DNA of 64,000 nucleotides from Lysobacter defluvii IMMIB APB-9 = DSM 18482 (GTDB taxonomy: Bacteria > Pseudomonadota > Gammaproteobacteria > Xanthomonadales > Xanthomonadaceae). Numbering within the stretch: position 1 is the stretch's first letter; each line of letters opens with the position of its first letter. The notes beneath the pieces are model-generated. The model saw nothing but the letters and a program-made list of their open reading frames with translations, searched no databases and had not been told where the DNA came from. Positions 54,383 through 61,695 of the stretch are shown here, one piece after another. Where the stretch lies: the NCBI RefSeq assembly GCF_000423325.1, contig NZ_AUHT01000005.1, positions 186,001 to 250,000 of the forward strand, read 5' to 3'. Position numbers and translations under genes: made by a program.

Positions 54383-54907
54383 CTACTGCTTCTTCTTCGG
54401 GGCGATCATCATCACCATCTGCCGGCCCTCGAAGCGGGGCCGGGACTCGATGACGATGTCGTCGCCAAGATCGCGCTCGATCTTCTCTGCCATCTCGCGG
54501 CCGAGCTCCTGGTGGCGCATCTCGCGGCCCCGGAAGCGGATGTTGACCTTGATCTTGTCCCCTTCCTCGAGGAACTCGCGCATCTTGCGCATCTTGATGG
54601 CGTAGTCGCCCGAGTCGGTGACCGGGCGGAACTTCACTTCCTTGATCTCGACCTGCTTCTGCTTCTTCTTGGCCGCGTTGGCCTTCTTCTGCAGGTCGAA
54701 CATGTACTTGCCGAAATCCATGATCCGGCAGACCGGCGGGTCGCCATGGGGCTGGATCTCGACCAGGTCGAGGCCCTCCTCCTGGGCGAGCGAAAGGGCC
54801 TCGTCGCGCGAAAGCACGCCGACCATCTCTCCGTCGCTGCCGATCACGCGTACCTTGGGGACGCGGATCTCATGGTTCCTGCGGTTTCGCTTGTCGGGGG
54901 TGCTGAT
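54383..54907 (-). CDS. infC: Translation initiation factor IF-3, ATC start codon
   Basis: The 174-residue factor prevents subunit joining and rejects wrong start codons. The C-terminal part MVGVLSRDEALSLAQEEGLD, KFRPVTDSGDYAIKMRKM and EGRQMVMMIAPKKKQ is standard. No ATG or GTG start fits: the first ATG (54847) would delete the N-terminal 20 residues (STPDKRNRRNHEIRVPKVRV). Conserved sequence continues upstream to an ATC codon at 54905-54907, which has GGAG eight bases before it. infC is known to use ATT or ATC starts, so that IF-3 represses its own translation. The gene lies 63 bases after thrS. Confidence 0.93.
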   Translation of the reverse strand: MSTPDKRNRRNHEIRVPKVRVIGSDGEMVGVLSRDEALSLAQEEGLDLVEIQPHGDPPVCRIMDFGKYMFDLQKKANAAKKKQKQVEIKEVKFRPVTDSGDYAIKMRKMREFLEEGDKIKVNIRFRGREMRHQELGREMAEKIERDLGDDIVIESRPRFEGRQMVMMIAPKKKQ

Positions 54908-54970
54908 ATTGCAATCTCCGTAGGGGTCAAACCCGGCCCGCGGGCCGGGACACTCTTGCGCCAGCGTGCG

Positions 54971-56875
54971 TCAGTGCACGTCCTCGCTGCGTAAACGCGC
55001 GGCGAACTCGACGACGGTCATCGCGCCCAAGTCTTCCCCTTCGCGGCTACGCACCGCGACCTGGCCGTTCTCCTTCTCGCGGTCACCGACGACGAGCAGG
55101 TACGGCACGCGCTGCAGCGTGTGCTCGCGGATCTTATAGCCGATCTTCTCGTTGCGCAAATCCGCCTCCACCCGGAAGCCTTGAGCCGCAAGGGTTTCGC
55201 GGGCCCCGCGGACCGCGTCGGCCTGGGCGTCGGTGATGTTCATCACCACCGCCTGCACCGGCGCCAGCCAGGCCGGGAACCGACCCTCGTGGTGCTCGAT
55301 CAGGATGCCGATGAAGCGCTCCATCGACCCGACGATGGCGCGGTGCAGCATGACCGGGTTGCGGCGCTGGCTGTTCTCGTCCACGTACTCGGCGCCCAGC
55401 CGGCCCGGCATCATGAAGTCGACCTGCATGGTGCCCAGCTGCCAGGTGCGGCCGATCGCGTCGCGCAGGTGGTACTCGATCTTCGGGCCGTAGAAGGCGC
55501 CCTCCCCCGGCAGTTCCTGCCACTCCACCCCGGCCGCACGCAGGGCGGCGCGCAGGGCCTCCTCGGCCTTGTCCCAGGTGGCGTCGTCCCCGAGCCGGGG
55601 CTCCGGGCGAAGCGCCAGCTTCACCTGCACGTCGGTGAAGCCGAAATCCGCGTAGACCTTCATCGCCTGGGCGTGGAAGGCGGTCACCTCGGACTCGATC
55701 TGGCCCTCGGTGCAGAACACGTGGCCGTCGTCCTGGGTGAAGCCGCGTACCCGCAGGATCCCGTGCAGCGCACCGGACGGCTCGTTGCGGTGGCAGGCGC
55801 CGAACTCGCCGTAGCGGATCGGCAGGTCGCGGTAGCTGTGCAGCCCGTGGTTGAACACCTGCACGTGGCCGGGGCAGTTCATCGGCTTGAGCGCGTAGGT
55901 GCGCTTCTCCGACTCGGTGAAGAACATGTTCTCCTGGTAGTTGTCCCAGTGGCCGGACTGCTTCCACAGCGAGACGTCCAGGATCTGCGGGCAGCGCACC
56001 TCCTGGTAACCGGACTCGCGGTAGACCCGGCGCATGTACTGCTCCACGACCTGCCACACCGCCCAGCCCTTCGGGTGCCAGAAGATCAGGCCCGGGGCCT
56101 CTTCCTGCAGGTGGAACAGCTCCTGCTGCCTGCCGATGCGGCGGTGGTCCCGCTTCTCGGCCTCCTCGATGCGCTGGATGTAGGCCTTCAGCTGCTTGTT
56201 GTCGGCCCATGCGGTGCCGTAGATGCGCTGCAGCTGCTCGTTCTTCGCATCGCCGCGCCAGTACGCCCCGGAGATGCGCAAGAGCTTGAACGACTTGAGG
56301 AAACGGGTGTTCGGCACGTGCGGGCCGCGGCACATGTCGACGTATTCCTGGTGGTGGTACAGGCCCATGGCGGTGACCTCCGGGCCCATGTCCTCGACCA
56401 GGCGCAGCTTGTAGTCCTCGCCACGGGCGGTGAAGATCTCGATGACCTGCTCGCGCGGGGTCATGCGCTTGACGACGTCGTACTCGGTGTCGATCAGCTC
56501 GCGCATGCGCTGTTCGATCGCGGCCATGTCGTCCGGCGTGAACGGCTGCTCGCGCCAGATGTCGTAGTAGAAGCCGTCCTCGATCACGGGTCCGATCACC
56601 ATCTTGGCGTCCGGGTACAGCTGCTTGACCGCATGGCCGACCAGGTGGGCGCAGGAGTGGCGGATGATCTCCAGGCCCTCCGGGTCCTTTGGGGTGAGGA
56701 TCTGCAGGCTGGCGTCGTGCTCGATCAGGTCGCAGGCGTCGACCTGGCGGCCGTCGACCTTGCCGGCGACGGTGGCCTTCGCCAGGCCGGGGCCGATGGA
56801 TTCGGCGACCTGCATGACGGTGACGGGGGCTTCGAACTCGCGGCGGCTGCCGTCGGGGAGGGTGATGGTGATCAT
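54971..56875 (-). CDS. thrS: Threonyl-tRNA synthetase
   Basis: The 634-residue class II synthetase has all parts: the TGS domain ([20 protein letters not shown] in part), the editing domain with [16 protein letters not shown] and later CRGPHVPNT, motif 1 onwards with [20 protein letters not shown] (in part), [19 protein letters not shown] (motif 2), and a C-terminal anticodon-binding domain ([20 protein letters not shown] in part). Zinc ligands Cys, His and His are in place. The ATG at 56875 is the first sensible start. The 222-base upstream region carries a promoter, a Thr-rich leader peptide and a terminator hairpin, suggesting transcription attenuation by charged tRNA-Thr. Confidence 0.97.
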   Translation of the reverse strand: MITITLPDGSRREFEAPVTVMQVAESIGPGLAKATVAGKVDGRQVDACDLIEHDASLQILTPKDPEGLEIIRHSCAHLVGHAVKQLYPDAKMVIGPVIEDGFYYDIWREQPFTPDDMAAIEQRMRELIDTEYDVVKRMTPREQVIEIFTARGEDYKLRLVEDMGPEVTAMGLYHHQEYVDMCRGPHVPNTRFLKSFKLLRISGAYWRGDAKNEQLQRIYGTAWADNKQLKAYIQRIEEAEKRDHRRIGRQQELFHLQEEAPGLIFWHPKGWAVWQVVEQYMRRVYRESGYQEVRCPQILDVSLWKQSGHWDNYQENMFFTESEKRTYALKPMNCPGHVQVFNHGLHSYRDLPIRYGEFGACHRNEPSGALHGILRVRGFTQDDGHVFCTEGQIESEVTAFHAQAMKVYADFGFTDVQVKLALRPEPRLGDDATWDKAEEALRAALRAAGVEWQELPGEGAFYGPKIEYHLRDAIGRTWQLGTMQVDFMMPGRLGAEYVDENSQRRNPVMLHRAIVGSMERFIGILIEHHEGRFPAWLAPVQAVVMNITDAQADAVRGARETLAAQGFRVEADLRNEKIGYKIREHTLQRVPYLLVVGDREKENGQVAVRSREGEDLGAMTVVEFAARLRSEDVH

Positions 56876-56929
56876 GGGTACTCGGCGTCGGGAGGTGCGG
56901 GCGGCGGCGCGTGGGCAGCCCGGGGCACG

Positions 56930-56953
56930 AAAAAGGCGCCACGCGGGCGCCTT
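56930..56953 (-). terminator. Terminator/attenuator hairpin in the thrS leader
   Basis: On the minus strand an eight-base-pair stem (AAGGCGCC/GGCGCCTT) with loop CGCGT is followed by an unbroken run of five T. It lies 22 bases after the leader peptide stop codon and 55 bases before thrS, the geometry of an attenuator. The same hairpin would also end transcripts of the unknown gene upstream (57098-57802). I could not find a clear alternative antiterminator pairing by eye. Confidence 0.8.
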
Positions 56954-56975
56954 CCGGGTCGGCCACGGGCGGGTG

Positions 56976-57002
56976 TCAGCAATGGGCGGTGGTAGTGTCC
57001 AT
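56976..57002 (-). CDS. Probable thrS leader peptide MDTTTAHC
   Basis: An eight-codon open frame, ATG GAC ACT ACC ACC GCC CAT TGC TGA, encodes Met-Asp-Thr-Thr-Thr-Ala-His-Cys. Three successive threonine codons in front of a terminator hairpin and the threonyl-tRNA synthetase gene are what ribosome-mediated attenuation would require: slow translation when charged tRNA-Thr is scarce. The frame sits between a plausible promoter (57064-57092) and the hairpin (56930-56953). A ribosome binding site is not strong (GAGCG precedes the ATG). The peptide itself should have no function. Confidence 0.65.
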   Translation of the reverse strand: MDTTTAHC

Positions 57003-57063
57003 GTCGCACGCTCGGCCGGCGCGTTGGCGCGGGCCACCTCTGGCTGGATGGTTCCGGATGCAG

Positions 57064-57092
57064 ATGTTTGGCGAGCCGGCGCGGCAAGTCAA
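57064..57092 (-). promoter_or_regulatory. Probable promoter of the thrS operon
   Basis: Read on the minus strand, TTGACT (57087-57092) is a near-consensus -35 box. It is followed after exactly 17 bases by AAACAT (57064-57069), a weak -10 box. It begins six bases after the stop codon of the unknown gene upstream. Transcription would start near 57057, some 55 bases before the leader peptide. Confidence 0.6.
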
Positions 57093-57097
57093 ACCCT

Positions 57098-57802
57098 TTA
57101 CAGGTCGCGCACCACCCAGGCCGCCGGCGGTGGCGCCGTGGCGTCGCCGTCCACCGCGAGCGCGGCCGCAGCGACTTCCTCCGGCGGCTGCCCGGCCGCC
57201 CACGCGGCGGCGATCGCGGCGAGCCGGTCGCGCGTGGTCCGGGTGTAGGCGCCCTCCATTTCGCTCTGCGCGTCCACCGCGAGCTTCTGCGGGTACAGGG
57301 TGCGCGCCTCCTCGCTGTGGTTGAGCAGGGCGATCAGCCGCGCCAGCGCGGTGCGGTACGCCTCCGCGCCCAGAGGCTGGCGCTGCGTGCGCTGCAGGTG
57401 CCAGACGGTCAGGTACTCCACCGGCCCCAGCAGGCGCTGCGGGGTGGCGCCGAAGAACTGGCCGGAGAAAGTGCTCGCCGCCACCGGCTGGGTGCTGTCG
57501 GGCAGGCGCGTGGCGCCCCAGGAACTCAGCGCCCCGCCCGGCAGGTCCATCCGCCGCAGCGCGGTGCCGAAGGTCTCGGCCAGCACCCGGTGGGCACGGC
57601 TGTCGTCGCTTTCCGCGACCACGCCAAGGATGCGGATGAACAGCGGGTACCGGTCTTCCCCTAGCCGGCGCGCCAGGCGCTTGAGGACGGTAAGGCGGTA
57701 CTCGGGATCGGCATGCGCCGCCAGCGCCGCGACCAGGCGGGCGGCGGACGCGCGGAGCGCTTCCGCGGACGGCAGGGGATCAGGGGATCCGGGGGTGTGC
57801 AT
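57098..57802 (-). CDS. Protein of unknown function, 234 residues
   Basis: I do not recognise this family. The protein is largely helical, with no signal peptide or membrane helix. Features are PEYRLTVLKRLARRLGEDRYPLF near the N-terminus (in part), a central STFSGQFFGATPQRLLGPVEYLTVWHLQR (quoted in shorter terms: FSGQFFGATPQRLLGP), and TLYPQKLAVDAQSEMEGAYT towards the end. The tail is Ala/Pro-rich. The gene ends six bases before the thrS promoter. It is preceded by an 85-base gap and another unknown gene on the same strand, next to sctU. It may be a core gene tied to thrS by position, or may belong to the secretion block; nothing decides it. Confidence 0.72.
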   Translation of the reverse strand: MHTPGSPDPLPSAEALRASAARLVAALAAHADPEYRLTVLKRLARRLGEDRYPLFIRILGVVAESDDSRAHRVLAETFGTALRRMDLPGGALSSWGATRLPDSTQPVAASTFSGQFFGATPQRLLGPVEYLTVWHLQRTQRQPLGAEAYRTALARLIALLNHSEEARTLYPQKLAVDAQSEMEGAYTRTTRDRLAAIAAAWAAGQPPEEVAAAALAVDGDATAPPPAAWVVRDL

Positions 57803-57887
57803 CGTGGCTCCGGGCGGGCGCGGACGGGACCGCGCGGCACGGGCGCAATGCTAGCCCACCGCCGGCGGCATCCGGGGCGCGCCTGCC

Positions 57888-58208
57888 TCAGTAGAGTGCG
57901 GCGAGAACCGCTTCGACGCCCTGGTCGGCGGCGGTCGCGAGCGGCTGGGCCGCGAGCTGCTGCTCCAGTATGGGCTCGCCCTGCAGAAGCCGCGGAGCGA
58001 CGCCGTCCCAGGCCTGCAGCTGCAACACGGTCTCGCCCGGGTCCGCCAGCGGGCCGCGGACCTGCTCGATGACCTCGACGCTGGCGCTGTCGGTGACCTC
58101 GGCTGGCTCTCCGGCCCCGCGCTGGCGCGGGTCGTCGAACGCGACCTGGTCCAGCCCGAGCCGCAGGGCGGCCGGATCGAGACCCGGATTGTTGCTGATG
58201 CTGCTCAT
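57888..58208 (-). CDS. Small acidic protein of unknown function, divergent from sctU
   Basis: The 106-residue protein starts MSSISNNPGLDPAALRLGLD and is acidic, mostly helical at the C-terminus (EQQLAAQPLATAADQGVEAV), without cysteine, signal peptide or membrane helix. Its size and soluble, N-terminally polar character would suit a small type III component, chaperone or secreted protein, but no specific family (SctI, SctF, SctE) is recognisable. It is divergent from sctU with 180 bases between the start codons. A sctU-side promoter lies in that gap. Confidence 0.6.
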   Translation of the reverse strand: MSSISNNPGLDPAALRLGLDQVAFDDPRQRGAGEPAEVTDSASVEVIEQVRGPLADPGETVLQLQAWDGVAPRLLQGEPILEQQLAAQPLATAADQGVEAVLAALY

Positions 58209-58328
58209 GGTGGCCGGTGTGGGGTGGCTCCTGCCCGTTCAGCTGTGAAACACGACTGCAATGTAACCCCGGCCCCGGGGCTTGCCATCTAGGGTCGCCC
58301 CGAGGGCGCCCGGCGGGTTCAGCGGGCG

Positions 58329-58356
58329 TTGGACGGCGCCTGCCGCATGCTAGCCT
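58329..58356 (+). promoter_or_regulatory. Possible promoter of sctU
   Basis: TTGGAC at 58329-58334 and TAGCCT at 58351-58356, 16 bases apart, form a fair sigma-70-like promoter. Transcription would start near 58363, leaving a short leader with CGGAGG five bases before the sctU ATG. I saw no plant-inducible-promoter repeat (TTCGC pairs) such as HrpX would use. Confidence 0.4.
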
Positions 58357-58388
58357 GCGCCGGTCGCCGCGGATACCCGGAGGCAGCC

Positions 58389-59453
58389 ATGGCATCCAAG
58401 GACCAGGGCGCCGACAAGACCGAAAAACCGACCGCCAAGCGCATCCGCGATGCGCGCAAGGAAGGCAACGTCTCCAAGAGCAAGGACCTCACCAGCACCG
58501 TGCTGGTGCTGGGCTGGCTGCTGGGCGGCTGGATGCTGATGGGCTTCATGGGCGGCCAGGTGAAGGCACTGTTCCAGCTCAGCCTGGACGCCATGCACAA
58601 GCCCTTCCTCCCGGCGCTGGTCGAACTGGGCTGGGCCGGCGTGCAGACCCTGGCGTGGCTGGTCCTGCCGCTGGCCATCCTGGCCGTGATGCTCGGCCTG
58701 CTGGTCGAGTTCCTGCAGGTGGGTCCCCTGCTGGCCTTCAAGAAGGTCACGCCGAACATGGAGAAGCTCAACCCGGCCGAGGGCATCAAGAAGATGTTCT
58801 CGATGGACAACCTGGTCGAGCTGGTGAAGTCCATCGTCAAGAGCACCGCGCTGATCGGCATCGGCCTGGTGGTGCTGTGGGGGCTGATGGAACAGCTGCT
58901 CCTGCTGCCCTATGCGCCGCCGGCGGCCATGGGCGAGGCGATCTGGACCGGTCTGGTCCGCATCGTCATCTGGACGGTGTTCGTGTTCTTCTTCATTTCC
59001 GCCCTGGATTCCTCCTACCAGAAGTACTCCTATCTGAAGCAGTTGCGCATGAGCAAGCGCGACATCAAGCAGGAGGTGAAGGACAACGAGGGCGACCCCT
59101 ACATCAAGCAGCGCCGCAAGCAGTTGCACCAGGAGTGGTCGCAGCAGAACATGCTCAGTGCCGTCCGCGGATCGAACGTCGTCGTGACCAACCCCACCCA
59201 CATCGCCGTCGCGCTGCAGTACGAGCACGGGGTCACCGACCTGCCGGTGGTCGTCGCCAAGGGCGAGGGCCACGAGGCGGAGATGATCCGCCGGGCCGCC
59301 GAGGAGGAAGGCATCCCGATCATGCAGAACATCCCGCTGGCGCGCGGGCTGCACGAGAAGGTCGACCTGGACGACTACATCGGCAAGGAGTTCTTCGAGG
59401 CGGTCGCCGAAGTGCTGCAATGGGCCGAGAGCGTGCGCGACGCCCGTGGCTGA
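58389..59453 (+). CDS. sctU: Type III secretion export-gate protein SctU (YscU/HrcU)
   Basis: The 354-residue inner-membrane protein switches the type III export apparatus between substrate classes. The N-terminus (TEKPTAKRIRDARKEGNVSK) and four membrane helices (about residues 35-210) lead to a cytoplasmic domain with the self-cleavage site NPTH at 268-271. The following IAVALQYEHG and the end EFFEAVAEVLQWAE resemble YscU/HrcU more than FlhB, which usually has NPTHYAVAL. GGAGG precedes the ATG. It is transcribed away from the unknown small gene and converges on sctT, whereas in most systems sctU follows sctT on the same strand. Confidence 0.92.
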   Translation: MASKDQGADKTEKPTAKRIRDARKEGNVSKSKDLTSTVLVLGWLLGGWMLMGFMGGQVKALFQLSLDAMHKPFLPALVELGWAGVQTLAWLVLPLAILAVMLGLLVEFLQVGPLLAFKKVTPNMEKLNPAEGIKKMFSMDNLVELVKSIVKSTALIGIGLVVLWGLMEQLLLLPYAPPAAMGEAIWTGLVRIVIWTVFVFFFISALDSSYQKYSYLKQLRMSKRDIKQEVKDNEGDPYIKQRRKQLHQEWSQQNMLSAVRGSNVVVTNPTHIAVALQYEHGVTDLPVVVAKGEGHEAEMIRRAAEEEGIPIMQNIPLARGLHEKVDLDDYIGKEFFEAVAEVLQWAESVRDARG

Positions 59454-59460
59454 GTACGGC

Positions 59461-59485
59461 GACCGGCGGCGCTGCCCCGCCGGTC
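59461..59485. terminator. Hairpin between convergent sctU and sctT
   Basis: A perfect nine-base-pair stem (GACCGGCGG/CCGCCGGTC) with a seven-base loop lies eight bases after the sctU stop codon and reaches the sctT stop codon at 59484. No T-run follows on either strand, so it is a candidate shared terminator of modest strength. Confidence 0.4.
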
Positions 59486-60272
59486 AGGAAAACACGTGGT
59501 CCAGCAGGTTCAGCAGCCCGCGGTTCGCGGCCAGCCGCTTGAGCACGATCTCCACGTAGACCCCCACCAGAAGCAGGATCACCGCGGTGGCGATCCAGGC
59601 CTTGATCGGCAGGGTCAGGGCGAAGACGTTGAGCTGGGGCGCGTAGCGGTTGACCAGGCCGAAGGTCAGGTCGATCACCAGCAGCAGGACCATCGCCGGG
59701 GCGGCCATCACCAGCAGCGTGGTCATCAGGTAGTCGAAGTGGCCGACGAACAGGTGCACCCCGGTGTTATTGAGCACCGGCGTGTAGGACAGTACCGGCC
59801 ACAGCACATAGCTCGACAGCAGCAGGTCCAGGAAGATCAGGAACGCGCCGCTGGCCATGAACAGCCAGGCCGCCAGCTGCGACAGGAACTGGCCGTGCAG
59901 CGAGATCTGGTGTCCCTGGATCGGGTCGAAGATCGACGCCATGCCCATGCCGACCTGGCTGTCCATCACGCTGCCCGCCGCGCCGATCGCCCAGAAGACG
60001 ATCCCGAAGCAGAACCCCAGCGAGATGCCGAGGAACAGCTCCTTCAGGATCAGCGCGACCCACAGCGGGTTGTCCATGACGTCGACCGGCGCGCCCGCCA
60101 TCGCGATCGGCATGGCGACGATCGCCAGGCTGACCAGGAAGCTGTTGCGCACCATCGCCGGGACCGTCTGCGCGGTCAGCAACGGCAGCATCAGGAACGC
60201 CCCGATGACCCGGGGCACGGTGAGCCCCAGCGCGAGCATCGCGTTGCCGATCGAATCGTAGCCGGCGATCAC
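59484..60272 (-). CDS. sctT: Type III secretion export-gate protein SctT (YscT/HrcT)
   Basis: The 262-residue membrane protein, with SctR and SctS, forms the helical export gate, and SctT closes its base. The start is a GTG at 60272 that overlaps the sctS stop codon (GTGA); earlier sequence in this frame is noise. Six to seven hydrophobic helices are visible. Family landmarks are RVIGAFLMLPLLTAQTVPAMVRN, ILKELFLGISLGFCFGIVFW (in part) and VMDSQVGMGMASIFDPIQG. Length equals YscT (261). It is the last gene of the regulator-sctQ-R-S-T run and converges on sctU. Confidence 0.92.
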   Translation of the reverse strand: MIAGYDSIGNAMLALGLTVPRVIGAFLMLPLLTAQTVPAMVRNSFLVSLAIVAMPIAMAGAPVDVMDNPLWVALILKELFLGISLGFCFGIVFWAIGAAGSVMDSQVGMGMASIFDPIQGHQISLHGQFLSQLAAWLFMASGAFLIFLDLLLSSYVLWPVLSYTPVLNNTGVHLFVGHFDYLMTTLLVMAAPAMVLLLVIDLTFGLVNRYAPQLNVFALTLPIKAWIATAVILLLVGVYVEIVLKRLAANRGLLNLLDHVFS

Positions 60273-60535
60273 CTCTGGACGAGTCCCGGGAAGTCGATGA
60301 ACAACCGCTCCGCGAAGGTGTACAGCGTGCCGCCGATCAGGGCCGCGGTGACGAACAGGGTGACGATGATCACCACGAACTTCACCGCGTAGGCCAGGGT
60401 CTGCTCCTGCAGCTGGGTGGCCGCCTGCAGGAACGCCACGACCAGCCCCATGATGGCGGCCGCGGCGATCGGCGGGCCGGACAGCAGCAGCACCAGCCAC
60501 AGGGCCTGCTTGGTGAGTTCGAGCACCTCGGTCAT
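60269..60535 (-). CDS. sctS: Type III secretion export-gate protein SctS (YscS/HrcS)
   Basis: The 88-residue protein has two membrane helices. QALWLVLLLSGPPIAAAAIMG, followed by VVAFLQAATQLQEQTLAYAVKF (in part) and TLYTFAERLF, is the standard SctS pattern; four copies surround the SctR-SctT gate. The word ALWLVLLLS is closer to YscS/HrcS than to flagellar FliQ. It starts 12 bases after sctR and overlaps sctT by four bases. Confidence 0.93.
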   Translation of the reverse strand: MTEVLELTKQALWLVLLLSGPPIAAAAIMGLVVAFLQAATQLQEQTLAYAVKFVVIIVTLFVTAALIGGTLYTFAERLFIDFPGLVQR

Positions 60536-60546
60536 GGCGGTCTCCG

Positions 60547-61410
60547 CTACATGCTGTAGGTCAGCACCAGGCCATGCACCAGCTTGGCCCAGCCATCGAT
60601 GAGGACGAACAGCAGCAGCTTGAGCGGCAGCGAGACCGTCGTCGGCGACATCATCATCATGCCCAGCGCCAGCAGGATGTTGCCCACCACCAGGTCGATG
60701 ATCAGGAACGGCAGGAAGATCAGGAAGCCGATCTGGAACGCCGCGGTCAGCTCGCTGACGGTGAAGGCCGGCACCACGACGATGAAGTCGTCCACGCCGA
60801 CGTCGTCACGCTTGCCCGGCGGCAGCAGGCGCTGCGCGCTGCGAAGAAAGAAGGCGCGCTCGGCGTCGCTGGAATGGTGGATCAGGAACGCGCGCAGGGG
60901 CTCCTTGCCCACGTCCACCAGCGCCAGCATGCGTTCCACGGTCATCCCGTCCAGCCCGGATCCCGCCTCCCCGCCCGTCGGCGGAGCCTCCACGGGTTCA
61001 TCGGCCGCCGGCGGCGGGCGCACCGCGGTCGCGGGCAGGCCGACCAGCGCCGCGCTGCTGTCGACCGCCGTAGTGACCCCCGGCGGATTGACGATGGCCG
61101 CAACCTCCGGCGGTGCCACGCGGGCATCCTGCTGCTCGACGATGTGCGCGGGCAGCGGCCGCCCGTCCATGTGCGCGCTCACCACCGCGTGGGTATCCAG
61201 GATCACCGGGTACATCACGTAGATCGACAGCACGATCGCCAGCCCGTTGATCACCACGTTGGGCGGCACCTGCTGCAGCCCCAGGGCGTTGCGCAGCAGG
61301 CTGAGCACCACCACGATCTTGGTGAACGAGGTGACCATCACCGCGACGAACGGCGCCAGCGCGAGGCTGACGACGACCAGGATGATGAGTGCCGGGGAGA
61401 ACGACTCCAT
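60547..61410 (-). CDS. sctR: Type III secretion export-gate protein SctR (YscR/HrcR), with insertion
   Basis: The 287-residue membrane protein is the main subunit of the export gate. The N-terminal helices (SFTKIVVVLSLLRNALGLQQ, VPPNVVINGLAIVLS) and the C-terminal block (VVPAFTVSELTAAFQIGFLI, GMMMMSPTTVSLPLKLLLF) are fully standard for YscR-type proteins. YscR has 217 residues; the extra 70 lie between residues about 82 and 155, a Pro/Ala/Val/Glu-rich segment in the loop after the second helix, ahead of KEPLRAFLIHHSSDAERAFF. No frameshift is visible and the segment keeps the frame, so it looks like a genuine insertion. Role unknown. Confidence 0.93.
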   Translation of the reverse strand: MESFSPALIILVVVSLALAPFVAVMVTSFTKIVVVLSLLRNALGLQQVPPNVVINGLAIVLSIYVMYPVILDTHAVVSAHMDGRPLPAHIVEQQDARVAPPEVAAIVNPPGVTTAVDSSAALVGLPATAVRPPPAADEPVEAPPTGGEAGSGLDGMTVERMLALVDVGKEPLRAFLIHHSSDAERAFFLRSAQRLLPPGKRDDVGVDDFIVVVPAFTVSELTAAFQIGFLIFLPFLIIDLVVGNILLALGMMMMSPTTVSLPLKLLLFVLIDGWAKLVHGLVLTYSM

Positions 61411-61413
61411 CCG

Positions 61414-61695
61414 TCAGCTCCAGCCCACCAGGCGCACGCCGAGCGTGTCGCCGACCGCGACCAGCTCGCCACGGCCGACCTCGCGGCCGTTGGCGCGGAT
61501 CGCGACGTTGGCACCCTGCAGGTGCGCCGGCAGCGCGAACACGTAGCCGGGCTGCAGTTGCGCCAGGTCGGACAGCGCGACCTCCAGCCGCCCCAGTTCG
61601 AACTGCACCTGCACCGGCAGGCCGGACACCGGGTCCGGCGTGGCCGCCCCGTCGGTGGCGGTCGCTTCGCCGGCCTGCTGCTCGTCTTCGCTCAT
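61414..61695 (-). CDS. Internally initiated short SctQ (SpoA domain only)
   Basis: Inside sctQ an in-frame ATG at 61693-61695 (residue 271, MSEDEQQAGEAT) has AGGAG six bases upstream, better than the signal in front of most genes here. Translation from it would give a 93-residue product that is almost exactly the C-terminal SpoA domain. In Yersinia YscQ, Shigella Spa33 and Salmonella SpaO the gene is known to yield such a short product, which binds the long one. That knowledge makes the internal start likely to be real, but it is still an inference here. Confidence 0.65.
   Translation of the reverse strand: MSEDEQQAGEATATDGAATPDPVSGLPVQVQFELGRLEVALSDLAQLQPGYVFALPAHLQGANVAIRANGREVGRGELVAVGDTLGVRLVGWS

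Noticed and set aside
58209-58388. Plant-inducible-promoter box for HrpX control of sctU
   Set aside because: No TTCGC-N15-TTCGC pair is present in the gap; only a sigma-70-like promoter is seen.
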